DNA from: Streptomyces sp. SLBN-31
GTDB lineage: Bacteria > Actinomycetota > Actinomycetes > Streptomycetales > Streptomycetaceae
NCBI RefSeq assembly: GCF_006715395.1
Contig: NZ_VFNC01000002.1
Coordinates: forward strand, 1,860,001-1,924,000
Direction of reading: 5' to 3'
Length of the DNA stretch: 64,000 bases
Under the pieces are notes generated by a model. That model ran no database searches. It was not told the origin of the DNA and worked only from the letters and a program-made list of their open reading frames with translations. Below are positions 17,207 to 25,540 of the stretch, one piece after another. The position numbers and the translations under genes were made by a program. How positions within the stretch are numbered: position 1 is the stretch's first letter; every line of letters starts with the position of its first letter.

Positions 17207-17296
17207 GGCTCGTCCTCCTGGTCCGGTGCGCCCCGCCCGCCTGGCACCTAGTGACGTACGAGACCTCAAGCCCATCGGCACGGCGGTGGCGGCGGA

Positions 17297-17313
17297 TCAC
17301 CCGGGACGGGTGA
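17297..17313. promoter_or_regulatory. TCRCCY-N5-GGGTGA motif, site 3 (divergent DUF2252 / HdeD-like)
   Basis: A perfect palindrome: arms TCACCC and GGGTGA with five bases (GGGAC) between. It sits in the 209-bp gap between divergent genes, 90 bp from the DUF2252 start and 102 bp from the HdeD-like start. It reads the same way on both strands, as suits divergent promoters. Confidence 0.6.
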
Positions 17314-17415
17314 CCCGGCGGCCACCGGTGCGGGGGACGCTGGCCCCCAGAGCTCCCCGCCCACCGCCTCGGCGGCGGTCCGGCGACGCTCCGCTCGATC
17401 GTGCGAGGAGGAGCC

Positions 17416-18078
17416 ATGACCATTCCGCTCGGTCAGAACCCGCGTACCGGTCAGGTGCGCAGCCCGGACGGAGCGGTTCCCGGCCAGGCGGACGGGGCCG
17501 CGCGGGCGCTGGAGGAGCTGGGCCGCTCCTGGACCTGGATCCTGGCCTCCGCGATCGCGACGCTCGTGCCGGGTGTGCTGGTGCTGGTCTGGCCGGACGA
17601 GACGCTGCACGTCCTGGCCGTCCTCATCGGCCTGTACCTGCTGGTGCACGGGGCGTTCCGGTTCGTGGGGCTGTTCGCCGGCCAGGGGGCGGGGGAACGG
17701 CTCGCCGGGCTGCTCATGGCCGTGCTGTATGTACTGGCCGGGGTCCTGTGCCTGCGCAACCCGCTGCAGACGATCGCCGCGCTGTCGCTGGTCGTCGGGG
17801 TCGTCTGGCTCGTGTCCGGGATCCTCACCCTTTTCACGGCGATCACCGCCGAGAACCTGCCGCACCGGGGTTTCGTGCTGGGCGCCGCGGTGATCGGCAT
17901 CCTCGCCGGCGTGGTGGTCCTGGCCCTGCCGACCGAGTCGGCGCGTGCGCTGACCCGGCTGCTCGGCCTGTGGCTCGTCCTGCTCGGTCTGGTCGAACTG
18001 GGACTCGCCTTCGCCTGGCGGGCGGCGCTGCGCAGGTCGGGCGTCACCGGCGGCCCGCAGCCCACCACGACGACCTGA
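17416..18078 (+). CDS. HdeD-like (DUF308) membrane protein
   Basis: A 220-residue protein with a soluble N-terminal 40 residues and about six hydrophobic segments in three pairs (WILASAIATLVPGVLVLVW, LHVLAVLIGLYLLVHGAFR, LAGLLMAVLYVLAGVLCL, and others), the internal repeat layout of HdeD/DUF308 proteins. In enterobacteria HdeD is an acid-stress membrane protein; in actinobacteria the role is unknown. The ATG at 17416 follows GAGGAGGAG. It is followed on the same strand by SHOCT and DUF7144 genes, giving a run of small membrane stress-type proteins. Confidence 0.82.
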   Translation: MTIPLGQNPRTGQVRSPDGAVPGQADGAARALEELGRSWTWILASAIATLVPGVLVLVWPDETLHVLAVLIGLYLLVHGAFRFVGLFAGQGAGERLAGLLMAVLYVLAGVLCLRNPLQTIAALSLVVGVVWLVSGILTLFTAITAENLPHRGFVLGAAVIGILAGVVVLALPTESARALTRLLGLWLVLLGLVELGLAFAWRAALRRSGVTGGPQPTTTT

Positions 18079-18108
18079 GATCGCGCGGCACACCAGGTCG
18101 CGCGGGTC

Positions 18109-18125
18109 TCACCCCTCCCGGGTGA
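18109..18125 (+). promoter_or_regulatory. TCRCCY-N5-GGGTGA motif, site 4 (before SHOCT gene)
   Basis: A perfect palindrome with arms TCACCC and GGGTGA and five bases (CTCCC) between. It is 80 bp before the ATG at 18206. The left flank GGTCTCACC is shared with site 5. Confidence 0.6.
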
Positions 18126-18205
18126 AGCCGCCGAGTGCTTGCCGTGGGCACGCTGAGAAACGCAGAGACATGCGGCCGGGCACCCGCCCGGAACGGAGGA
18201 GAGTC

Positions 18206-18658
18206 ATGAGCACGTACCTCGCGTACGACTACCCGCTGCTGAGCGTCTTCTGGTCCATGCTGTGGTTCTTCCTGTGGATCATGTGGTTCGTCCTGCTGTT
18301 CCGCATCGTCGTCGACATCTTCCGTGACGACGACATGAGCGGCTGGGGCAAGGCCGGCTGGCTGGCGTTCGTCATCCTGCTGCCCTTCCTCGGGGTGTTC
18401 GTCTACGTGATCGCCCGCGGCAAGAACATGGGCCGCCGTGAGGTGGCACAGGCAAAGGCGCAGCAGCAGGAGTTCGACTCCTACATCCGCAAGACCGCCG
18501 CAGGCGGGTCCAGCAGCGTGGACGAGCTCGCCCGGCTGTCCGAGATCCGCGCCCGCGGTCACATCACCGACCAGGAATTCGCCAGGGCCAAGGACATGGT
18601 CCTCAGCGGCCACGGAGCCACGTCGAGCCCCGGTGTGGGCGCCGGCTCCCAGCACTGA
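18206..18658 (+). CDS. SHOCT-domain membrane protein
   Basis: A 150-residue protein. Two hydrophobic segments lie in the first 75 residues (FWSMLWFFLWIMWFVLLF and AGWLAFVILLPFLGVFVYVI, the cardiolipin-synthase N-terminal/PLDc_N-like pair). A linker rich in Gln/Ala follows, then a SHOCT motif near the C-terminus (VDELARLSEIRARGHITDQE, FARAK). SHOCT segments are short oligomerisation-like helices. The ATG at 18206 has GGAGGAGAG upstream; the longer open frame has no better site. It is followed closely by the DUF7144 gene, probably in one operon. Precise role unknown. Confidence 0.82.
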   Translation: MSTYLAYDYPLLSVFWSMLWFFLWIMWFVLLFRIVVDIFRDDDMSGWGKAGWLAFVILLPFLGVFVYVIARGKNMGRREVAQAKAQQQEFDSYIRKTAAGGSSSVDELARLSEIRARGHITDQEFARAKDMVLSGHGATSSPGVGAGSQH

Positions 18659-18691
18659 GCGCACCGGACCGATCGAAACGAGGTGTCCACG

Positions 18692-19138
18692 ATGACCGCG
18701 ACGCAACCCACTCGCACCCACGCGACGAAGCAGAACTGGGCACAGGGGCTGATGGCCTTCGCCGCCGTCATGCTGATGCTCGTCGGAATCCTCGACATCT
18801 TCCGGGGCATCATGGCGATCGCCGAGGACGACGTCTTCGTCAACACGCGCAACTACGTGTTCCAGTTCGACCTCACCAGCTGGGGCTGGATCCACCTCGC
18901 CCTGGGCGCGGTCGCCGTGATCGTCAGCCTGGGGCTGTTCGCGACGGCCACCTGGGCACGGGTCGCCGGCGTGGCCATCGCCGGACTCGTCATCATCGGC
19001 AACTTCCTGTCGCTGCCGTACTACCCGGTCTGGTCGGTCGTGATGATCGCCTTCTCGGGCTTCGTGATCTGGGCCCTGTGCGTGGTCCGGCGTGAGGACC
19101 CCAACGCGATGTTCGACCACCCGGGGCACGACATCTGA
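18692..19138 (+). CDS. DUF7144-type four-helix membrane protein
   Basis: A 148-residue protein with four hydrophobic segments (LMAFAAVMLMLVGILDIFRG; WIHLALGAVAVIVSLGLFA; VAGVAIAGLVIIGNFLSL; WSVVMIAFSGFVIWALCVV) and the DDVFVNTRNYVFQFDLTSWG stretch typical of this Streptomyces membrane family. The ATG at 18692 has CGAGGTG seven bases upstream; a GTG nine bases earlier is possible. It lies 33 bp after the SHOCT gene, so probably in one transcript. Function unknown; the family recurs in stress-related loci of actinomycetes. Confidence 0.78.
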   Translation: MTATQPTRTHATKQNWAQGLMAFAAVMLMLVGILDIFRGIMAIAEDDVFVNTRNYVFQFDLTSWGWIHLALGAVAVIVSLGLFATATWARVAGVAIAGLVIIGNFLSLPYYPVWSVVMIAFSGFVIWALCVVRREDPNAMFDHPGHDI

Positions 19139-19210
19139 TCCGCTCCGGCACACATCGGCACGGCACGTGACGGGCGGCCCCCGTCCGTGCCCGTCGGGGG
19201 AGGCGGGGAG

Positions 19211-20587
19211 ATGGGACGACACCGCGACCCGGGTACGAGCACGGCACGGCCGGCGGGCGCGCCCGCCAAGGCGCCCGCCGGCCGCGTCGTCCGGGCGCGG
19301 GTCGCCCTGCTCGCCCTTTTGGGCAGCGTTCTCGTGCCGCTGGTCGTCGCCGGTCTGCGCAGCGTGCTGTGGCTGCTGGTCGGCTTGGCGGGCCTCGCTC
19401 TCGCCGCCGTCGGTGCGTGGTGGACGCTGGCCCACGCCGGGGTCCTTCGTGTGCTCGGGGTGCTGTTGTCGGTGGCGGCGCCGCTGACGGTGCTCGCCCT
19501 GTACGCGGCCTCCGGGATGCTGGGGCCGGCGTGTCTGTCGCTGGCCCTGTGGGTGCTGGCCGTCGCGGCGGCGCACACCGCGTTGGCTCCCTCCCACAGC
19601 GCCCGGAAGGTGGAGCCGGCCGCGGCGCCCCGCCGTCCCTGGATCGTGATGAACCCCCGCTCCGGCGGCGGCAAGGTGGGCCGGTTCCACCTCGTGGAGA
19701 AGGCGCGGGCGGCGGGCGCCGAGGTGGTCCTGCTCGACGCGGGACAGGAGGTCGTGGACCTCGCGCGCCGGGCCGTCGCCGAGGGAGCCGACCTGCTCGC
19801 GGTGGCGGGCGGCGACGGCACGCAGGCCCTGGTGGCCGAGGTGGCGGCCCGGCACGACGTGCCGTTCGCCGTGATCCCGGCCGGCACCCGCAACCACTTC
19901 GCCCTCGACCTGGGCCTGGACCGGGAAGATCCCGCGGCGGCCCTGCAGGCCCTGACCGACGGTGTCGAGATCCGGGTGGACCTCGGGTTCGCCGCGGACC
20001 GCGTGTTCGTCAACAACGCCTCCTTCGGCACGTACGCCTCCGTGGTCGCCGACCCCGCCTACCGGGACGCCAAGGTGCACACGGCTCTGCAGTCCCTTCC
20101 CGGCCTGCTCACCGGCAAGGACGCCGCCACGCTGCGGATGCGGGCCGGCTCCGCCCGGGCCGAGGGGCTGCAGGCGCTGCTGGTCAGCAACAACCCCTAT
20201 CGGCGGGCGGTCGACTCGGCGCACCCGGGGCGCCGGGAGCGGCTGGACTCGGGGCGTCTGGGCGTGCTGTGCGTGCGCGTGGACAACACCGTCCAGGCGG
20301 CTCGTCTGGTACGAGGCCCTCGCTCCGGGTCGGTCGTGCGGCTGGACGCCGAGGAGGTCGTCGTCGAGGCGGACACCGAGACCGTCGCGGTCGGTATCGA
20401 CGGGGAGCACGTCATGCTGCCGACCCCCGTGGTGTGCCGTTCGGCACCCGCCGCGCTGCGGGTCGTGGTACCGCGCCATCGCCCCGGCGTCCCGACCGGC
20501 GGCGGCCCCTCGGACTGGCCCCGGGTGACGAGACTCGCCCTGGGCCGCCTGGCCTCCCACCGCTCACGCCGAACAGCAGCAGCCTGA
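19211..20587 (+). CDS. Diacylglycerol-kinase-like lipid kinase with N-terminal membrane region
   Basis: A 458-residue protein. About four hydrophobic segments lie in residues 25-125, followed by a DAGK catalytic domain: nucleotide-binding PWIVMNPRSGGGKVGRF at about residue 140, then LLAVAGGDGTQALVAEVAAR (the GGDGT motif) and FAVIPAGTRNHFALDLGL (GTxN motif). Such enzymes phosphorylate diacylglycerol or related lipids, or are linked to phosphatidylinositol mannoside and phosphate-lipid turnover. The ATG at 19211 has GGAGG seven bases upstream. It is convergent with the DUF6325-like gene, with a hairpin between. The substrate is not determined. Confidence 0.85.
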   Translation: MGRHRDPGTSTARPAGAPAKAPAGRVVRARVALLALLGSVLVPLVVAGLRSVLWLLVGLAGLALAAVGAWWTLAHAGVLRVLGVLLSVAAPLTVLALYAASGMLGPACLSLALWVLAVAAAHTALAPSHSARKVEPAAAPRRPWIVMNPRSGGGKVGRFHLVEKARAAGAEVVLLDAGQEVVDLARRAVAEGADLLAVAGGDGTQALVAEVAARHDVPFAVIPAGTRNHFALDLGLDREDPAAALQALTDGVEIRVDLGFAADRVFVNNASFGTYASVVADPAYRDAKVHTALQSLPGLLTGKDAATLRMRAGSARAEGLQALLVSNNPYRRAVDSAHPGRRERLDSGRLGVLCVRVDNTVQAARLVRGPRSGSVVRLDAEEVVVEADTETVAVGIDGEHVMLPTPVVCRSAPAALRVVVPRHRPGVPTGGGPSDWPRVTRLALGRLASHRSRRTAAA

Positions 20588-20592
20588 GGTCT

Positions 20593-20613
20593 GCCTACCG
20601 GGGGGCGGTAGGC
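20593..20613. terminator. Hairpin between convergent genes, including a stop codon
   Basis: The arms GCCTACCG and CGGTAGGC form an 8-bp stem with a five-G loop. The left arm contains the TAG stop of the minus-strand gene ending at 20595 and begins six bases after the plus-strand gene, so it can serve both directions. Confidence 0.6.
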
Positions 20614-21140
20614 CCCTCGGAGGTCCCGGTAGCCGCTCGGAGTTCGGCCATCACGGGTGCGAGGGCCTCGGCCGTCAGGAAGCCTTCCGCGAGGGGTCGG
20701 CCTCCCGTCTCCCGGACGGCTTCGAGCAACTGCCTCGCCCACAGGTGCTCCAGCAGCAGGAAGCCCGCCGCGGTACCCGGCAGGAGCTCCTCCGACAGCG
20801 TCTTGAGATCGTCCGGGGTGAACCCGAACCGCTTGGTGCCGGGCTCGTCCTCCCCCGCCACGCCGGGCGGCTCGGACTCCCCCGCCACGCCGGGCGCCTG
20901 CGCGAGGGCCGGGCCCGGGCCCAGGCCCAGCAGGGCCGCGAGCGTCTCGCCCATGCCCTCGGACCGGTAGTCGACGACCGTGACGTGGCCGTCGTTCTCC
21001 TTCCGCAGGAACAGCACGTCCAGGACGCGGATCTGTCCACTGGCCTCCAGTGCCGCCAACTCCTCGAGCACACGGCCCTCGAACTTGGCGTCCGGACCGA
21101 ACCCGAAGGTCACCAGCTGCACCGGCCCGAGTGTCGTCAT
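20595..21140 (-). CDS. DUF6325-like (former DUF1269-type) protein
   Basis: A 181-residue soluble protein with an N-terminal segment VQLVTFGFGPDAKFEGRVLE and DVLFLRKENDGHVTVVD, a pattern I associate with DUF6325/DUF1269 proteins. In the middle there is a short internal peptide repeat (GVAGESEPP, GVAGEDEPG). The C-terminal half is helical (LLLEHLWARQLLEAV). Proteins of this group occur next to stress-related genes in actinomycetes; no activity is known. The ATG lies at 21138-21140. A shared-motif site lies 58 bp upstream, linking it to the neighbouring stress-type genes though it is on the other strand. Confidence 0.72.
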   Translation of the reverse strand: MTTLGPVQLVTFGFGPDAKFEGRVLEELAALEASGQIRVLDVLFLRKENDGHVTVVDYRSEGMGETLAALLGLGPGPALAQAPGVAGESEPPGVAGEDEPGTKRFGFTPDDLKTLSEELLPGTAAGFLLLEHLWARQLLEAVRETGGRPLAEGFLTAEALAPVMAELRAATGTSEGPTAPR

Positions 21141-21198
21141 GGCGTCGCTCCCTTCCCGGCCCCGGGTTCATCAAGCCCCACCCGGGTCGGGCCGCGCC

Positions 21199-21215
21199 TC
21201 ACCCTCAGCAGGTGA
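21199..21215 (-). promoter_or_regulatory. TCRCCY-N5-GGGTGA motif, site 5 (before DUF6325-like gene)
   Basis: On the minus strand it reads TCACCT, five bases, GGGTGA, then GGCGCGG, the same 13 bases GGGTGAGGCGCGG as at site 1. It lies 58 bp before the start of the minus-strand gene. Confidence 0.58.
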
Positions 21216-21270
21216 GACCACAGCCCGGCGGCCCCGCACCGGGACCGTGCCACTCACGCCGCCGTGCCGG

Positions 21271-24090
21271 TCACCCCACCGACGAGTAGGCCACGACCCC
21301 GCGCAGCAGCAGGTCGACGGCCTTGCGGGCGTTCTTCGCGACCGTGGAAGAGGCCTCGCCGCCGGAGACGGGAGCCGCAGCCGAGATCTGCCCGAGCACG
21401 TCGATCACCTGCTTGCACCACCGTACGAAGTCGCCGGCGGGCATCTCCGCCTCGCGCAGCACCTCGTCCAGCCCCTTGCCCGAGGCCCACATGTACGCGG
21501 CCCAGGCGAACCCGAGATCCGGCTCCCGCTGCCCGACCCCCTCGGTCTGCGTGATCCGGAACTCCTCCTCCAGGGCGTCCAGCCGCCCCCAGATCCGCAC
21601 CATCTCGCCGAGTGCGGCCTTGGCCTTGCCGGACGGCAGCTTCGGCGCCATCGCGTCGTCACCGACCCGCGCCTCGTACACCAACGCCGAGACGCAGGCG
21701 GCCAGTTCGGCGGGGGTGAGCCCCTCCCAGACCCCGGCCCGCAGACACTCGCTGGCCAGCAGGTCCAGTTCGCCGTACAGCCGGGCGAGCCGTTTGCCGT
21801 GCTCGGTGACCTCGTCGGCCCGCAGGTAGTCGAGCTCGGTCAGCAGGGCGACGATCCGGTCGAAGGTGCGGGCGATGGTGTTCGTACGCCCCTCGATCCG
21901 CCGCTCCAGCTGCGAGGTGTCCCGCAGCAGCCGGTGGTAACGCTCGGCCCAACGGGCGTGGTCCTCACGGTCGTTGCAGCCATGGCACGGATGTGCCCGG
22001 ATCGCGGTCCGCAACCGTGCGATCTCCCGGTCGTCGGCCGCCTGCGACCGCTTCTTGCGGGCCCGCTCCGGCGGAATGTGCCCGGCCTTGGTGCGCAGCG
22101 CGGAGGCCAGGTCCCGACGCGACTGCGGCGAACGCGGGTTGAAGGACTTGGGGATCCGCATCCGCTCCAACGCCTCGACGGGCACCGGAAAGTCGATGGA
22201 CGCCAGCCGCTTGACCTGCCGCTCGGCGGTCAGCACCAGCGGCCGCGGCCCGTCGTGGTGCTCGAAGCCGCGGTGTCCGTTGGACCGCCCGGCGGGCAGC
22301 CCCGGGTCCAGCACCAGTGCCAGTCCCGCGTACTTCCCCGTCGGCACGTGGATGACGTCGCCGGGCTTGAGCTTCTCCAGCGCCACCGCGGCCTCCGCGC
22401 GCCGCTGTACCGCTCCCTGCCGGGACAGCTCGGTCTCCCGGTCCTTCAGCTCGCGCCGCAGGCGCGCGTACTCCTCGAAGTCCCCGAGGTGGCAGGTCAT
22501 GGAGGCCTTGTAGCCCTCCAGCCCCTCCTCGTTGCGCTGCACCTGCCGCGAGATCCCCACGACCGACTTGTCGGCCTGGAACTGTGCGAAGGACGTCTCC
22601 AGCAGCTCGCGCGAGCGGTGCCGCCCGAACTGCTCCACGAGGTTGACGGCCATGTTGTACGACGGCTTGAAGCTGGAGCGCAGCGGATACGTACGCGTGC
22701 CCGCGAGTCCCGCGAGATGCTCGGGACTCATCCCGCGCTGCCACAGCACCACGGCATGTCCCTCGACATCGATGCCGCGCCGCCCCGCACGACCCGTCAA
22801 CTGGGTGTACTCACCGGGCGTGATGTCGGCGTGCTGCTCGCCGTTCCACTTGACGAGCTTCTCCAACACCACCGAGCGTGCGGGCATGTTGATGCCGAGC
22901 GCGAGCGTCTCGGTCGCGAACACGGCCTTCACCAGGCCGCGTACGAACAGCTCCTCGACGACCTCCTTGAACGTCGGCAGCATGCCCGCGTGATGGGCCG
23001 CGATACCGCGCTCGAGACCTTCCAGCCACTCGTAGTAGCCCAGGACATGGAGGTCCTCGGAAGGGATGGACGCCGTGCGCTCCTCCACGAGCGCCCGCAC
23101 CCGCTCCCGCGCCTCTTCGTCGTTCAGCCGCAGTCCGGCGTACAGGCACTGCTGTACGGCCGCCTCGCAGGCGGCACGGCTGAAGATGAAGGTGATGGCC
23201 GGCAGCAGGCCCTCGGCGTCCAGCCGCTCGATGACCTCGGGCCGCCCCGGTGTCCACACCCGGGACCGCTGCCGCCGCTCCCGCTCCCGGTCGGCCTCGC
23301 GCATGGCGCGCCCGCGCCTGCGGTCCTGGTACGACGGCCGGCTGGCCTCCATCCGCGCCAGCCGGGTGAGGTCGGGGTTGACGGCCTTCTTGCTGCCCTC
23401 GCCCTCCTCGAAGAGGTCGTACATCCGCCGCCCGGCCAGCACGTGCTGGAACAGCGGCACGGGCCGGTGCTCGGAGACGATCACCTCGGTGTCGCCGCGG
23501 ACGGTGTCGAGCCAGTCGCCGAACTCCTCCGCGTTGGAGACGGTCGCCGACAGGGACACCAGGGTCACGGACTCGGGAAGGTGGATGATCACCTCTTCCC
23601 ACACCGCTCCGCGGAAGCGGTCGGAGAGGTAGTGCACCTCGTCCATGACCACGTAGCCCAGCCCGAGGAGGGTCTGCGAGCCCGCGTACAGCATGTTCCG
23701 CAGCACCTCGGTGGTCATCACGACCACCGGCGCGTCGGAGTTGACGCTGTTGTCGCCGGTGAGCAGGCCGACCTTCGCCGCGCCGTAACGGCGGCAGAGG
23801 TCGGCGTACTTCTGGTTCGACAGCGCCTTGATGGGTGTCGTGTAGAAGCACTTCTTGCCCTGCAACAGGGCCAGGTGGACGGCGAACTCGCCCACGATCG
23901 TCTTGCCCGAGCCGGTGGGCGCGGCGACCAGCACCCCCTTGCCGGATTCGAGTGCCTGGCAGGCCTCGATCTGGAAGGGGTCCAGGCCGAAGTCGTACAT
24001 CTCGCGGAAGGAGGCGAGCGCGGTGGCCTGCTCGGCAGCGCGCCTACGGGCAGCCGCATACCGCTCGGCCGGTGAGAGGTCCTCTGTCAT
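21271..24090 (-). CDS. helY: Ski2/Mtr4-like DEAD/DEAH-box helicase HelY
   Basis: A 939-residue superfamily 2 helicase. Walker A is APTGSGKTIVGE at about residue 58, motif Ia TPIKALSNQKYADL, motif II VVMDEVHYLSDRF (DEVH), motif III SLSATVSNAEEF, and motif VI QLTGRAGRRGID. The long C-terminal part corresponds to the Ski2/Mtr4 helical and DSHCT regions. It is the counterpart of mycobacterial HelY, whose gene also sits beside tatC and pafBC. It probably remodels RNA or structured nucleic acids; the substrate is unproven. The ATG at 24088-24090 lies 15 codons inside the open frame and gives the normal N-terminus. A hairpin after tatC separates it from the tat genes. Confidence 0.9.
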   Translation of the reverse strand: MTEDLSPAERYAAARRRAAEQATALASFREMYDFGLDPFQIEACQALESGKGVLVAAPTGSGKTIVGEFAVHLALLQGKKCFYTTPIKALSNQKYADLCRRYGAAKVGLLTGDNSVNSDAPVVVMTTEVLRNMLYAGSQTLLGLGYVVMDEVHYLSDRFRGAVWEEVIIHLPESVTLVSLSATVSNAEEFGDWLDTVRGDTEVIVSEHRPVPLFQHVLAGRRMYDLFEEGEGSKKAVNPDLTRLARMEASRPSYQDRRRGRAMREADRERERRQRSRVWTPGRPEVIERLDAEGLLPAITFIFSRAACEAAVQQCLYAGLRLNDEEARERVRALVEERTASIPSEDLHVLGYYEWLEGLERGIAAHHAGMLPTFKEVVEELFVRGLVKAVFATETLALGINMPARSVVLEKLVKWNGEQHADITPGEYTQLTGRAGRRGIDVEGHAVVLWQRGMSPEHLAGLAGTRTYPLRSSFKPSYNMAVNLVEQFGRHRSRELLETSFAQFQADKSVVGISRQVQRNEEGLEGYKASMTCHLGDFEEYARLRRELKDRETELSRQGAVQRRAEAAVALEKLKPGDVIHVPTGKYAGLALVLDPGLPAGRSNGHRGFEHHDGPRPLVLTAERQVKRLASIDFPVPVEALERMRIPKSFNPRSPQSRRDLASALRTKAGHIPPERARKKRSQAADDREIARLRTAIRAHPCHGCNDREDHARWAERYHRLLRDTSQLERRIEGRTNTIARTFDRIVALLTELDYLRADEVTEHGKRLARLYGELDLLASECLRAGVWEGLTPAELAACVSALVYEARVGDDAMAPKLPSGKAKAALGEMVRIWGRLDALEEEFRITQTEGVGQREPDLGFAWAAYMWASGKGLDEVLREAEMPAGDFVRWCKQVIDVLGQISAAAPVSGGEASSTVAKNARKAVDLLLRGVVAYSSVG

Positions 24091-24161
24091 CGTGCTTTCG
24101 AGCGTACCGGGCCCCACTGACAACAGGACGATCATTATCCGGAACCCCGGCCGTCAAACAC

Positions 24162-24200
24162 CGAGAGGTGCCCGGTCCCAGGGGACTCGGACACCTCTCG
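24162..24200 (-). terminator. Hairpin downstream of tatC
   Basis: The outer arms CGAGAGGTG and CACCTCTCG form a 9-bp stem, with an inner GTCCC/GGGAC stem inside the loop. It lies 20 bp after the tatC stop on the minus strand and 72 bp before the helY start, so it should partly separate the two. Confidence 0.6.
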
Positions 24201-24219
24201 TGCAGTGTGGGGTGAGCGC

Positions 24220-25164
24220 TCAGGTCACGTCGTCGTACCCGTTGACCCGGTCCGTGCTCGCCTGTTCGGGAAGGGCCCGGCTGGCGGAGACGACCTCCAC
24301 CTCGCCGATGTCCTCCGGGGTGAGGTCGAGGTCGGAGGCCTCGTCGTCGGCGGGCCCGGCCTCTTCGCGGCGGCGCTTGCGGCGGTCGTTGAGGAGGGAG
24401 AACAGGCTCGCGCCGAAGTACAGGACCCAGATCGGCCCGGCGAGCGCCAGCATGGTCAGCGGGTCGGTGCTGGGTGTCGCCACGGCGGCGAAGACCGTGA
24501 TGCCCATGATCATGCCGCGCCACCAGCCGATCATGCGCTTGCCGGTGAGCACGCCGGTCAGGTTGAGCATGACCAGGAACAGGGGCAGCTCGAAGGAGAG
24601 ACCGAAGACCAGCACCATGCGGACGATCAGGTCCAGCAGATCGTCGAGCGGCAGCTGGTTGTCGAGGTCCGCCGGCGAGAAGCCGAGCAGGACCTTCGCC
24701 ATGGTGGGAAGGGTCTTGTACGCGAAGAAGGCCCCCCCGAGGAACAGGGGGAACCCTGTGGCGACGAAGGCCAGCGCGTACTTCTTCTCGTGGCGATGCA
24801 GTCCCGGTGCCACGAACGCCCAGAGCTGGTACAGCCAGACCGGCGCCGCGAAGATCACGCCGGCCATCAGGGAGACCTTCAGGGCCAGGGTGAACGGCGT
24901 CAGCAGACCGTTCAGCACGATGCGGGCGCACGTCCCGCTGCGCCGCACCGCCAGCTCGGACAGCGTCGACTTGCAACCAACGGCGTTGAGGATCGGGTTC
25001 GTGAAGAACTCGATGATGTTCTTGTAGAAGAAGGCGGCGACGATCGTCACGACGACGATGGCCAGCATGGCCTTCGCGAGCCGGTTGCGGAGCTCACGAA
25101 GGTGATCCGCAAGGGGCATCCGCCCCTCGGGATCCTTCTCCTGCTTGCGGGCAGACTTGGGCAA
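24220..25164 (-). CDS. tatC: Twin-arginine translocase subunit TatC
   Basis: A 314-residue polytopic membrane protein, the receptor core of the Tat exporter for folded proteins with RR signal peptides. The conserved cytoplasmic N-terminus MPLADHLRELRNRL is at about residue 16, followed by six hydrophobic segments; FGLSFELPLFLVMLNLTG is a typical TatC stretch. The C-terminal tail of about 65 residues is charged and acidic, longer than in enterobacteria but usual in actinomycetes. It appears to begin with TTG (25162-25164) preceded by GAGG. It follows tatA by 47 bp in the same orientation, as in other actinobacteria, with pafBC upstream. Confidence 0.95.
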   Translation of the reverse strand: MPKSARKQEKDPEGRMPLADHLRELRNRLAKAMLAIVVVTIVAAFFYKNIIEFFTNPILNAVGCKSTLSELAVRRSGTCARIVLNGLLTPFTLALKVSLMAGVIFAAPVWLYQLWAFVAPGLHRHEKKYALAFVATGFPLFLGGAFFAYKTLPTMAKVLLGFSPADLDNQLPLDDLLDLIVRMVLVFGLSFELPLFLVMLNLTGVLTGKRMIGWWRGMIMGITVFAAVATPSTDPLTMLALAGPIWVLYFGASLFSLLNDRRKRRREEAGPADDEASDLDLTPEDIGEVEVVSASRALPEQASTDRVNGYDDVT

Positions 25165-25211
25165 CCCACGTCCTCATCTCGTGCGGCAGGCCGGAGGCGT
25201 CCGGCCCTGCA

Positions 25212-25499
25212 TCAGGCCTTGGTGGTGTCCGTCGGCTCGGTGACGGGGCGCGAGCTGGTCACGTCGCCTGGGGCGGCCTGGATGGTGCGCTGGGCGGGGG
25301 GCTGCTCACCGTTGTTCGGCGGGCCGGCCGGCGTGGCCGTGCCGCTGCCCTCCTCCTTCATCGCCTTCGCCTCGCTCTTGAGGATGCGAGCGGACTTGCC
25401 GAGCGAGCGCGCCATGTCGGGAAGCTTCTTCGCGCCGAACAGCAGGATGACGACGACGAGGATGAGAATGATCTCGGGGGCGCCGAGCCTTCCGAACAT
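25212..25499 (-). CDS. tatA: Twin-arginine translocase subunit TatA
   Basis: A 95-residue TatA: short periplasmic start, a single N-terminal transmembrane helix ([13 protein letters not shown]), the conserved hinge and amphipathic helix [21 protein letters not shown], and an unstructured, Pro/Thr-rich C-terminal tail. TatA forms the pore-building part of the Tat pathway. ATG start. It precedes tatC in an operon. An 18-bp perfect palindrome lies about 40 bp upstream and may be a regulatory site or hairpin. Confidence 0.95.
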   Translation of the reverse strand: MFGRLGAPEIILILVVVILLFGAKKLPDMARSLGKSARILKSEAKAMKEEGSGTATPAGPPNNGEQPPAQRTIQAAPGDVTSSRPVTEPTDTTKA

Positions 25500-25540
25500 A
25501 AGTCTTTACCTTCTCACCGAGGCGGCTGGGGGTGGGATGC

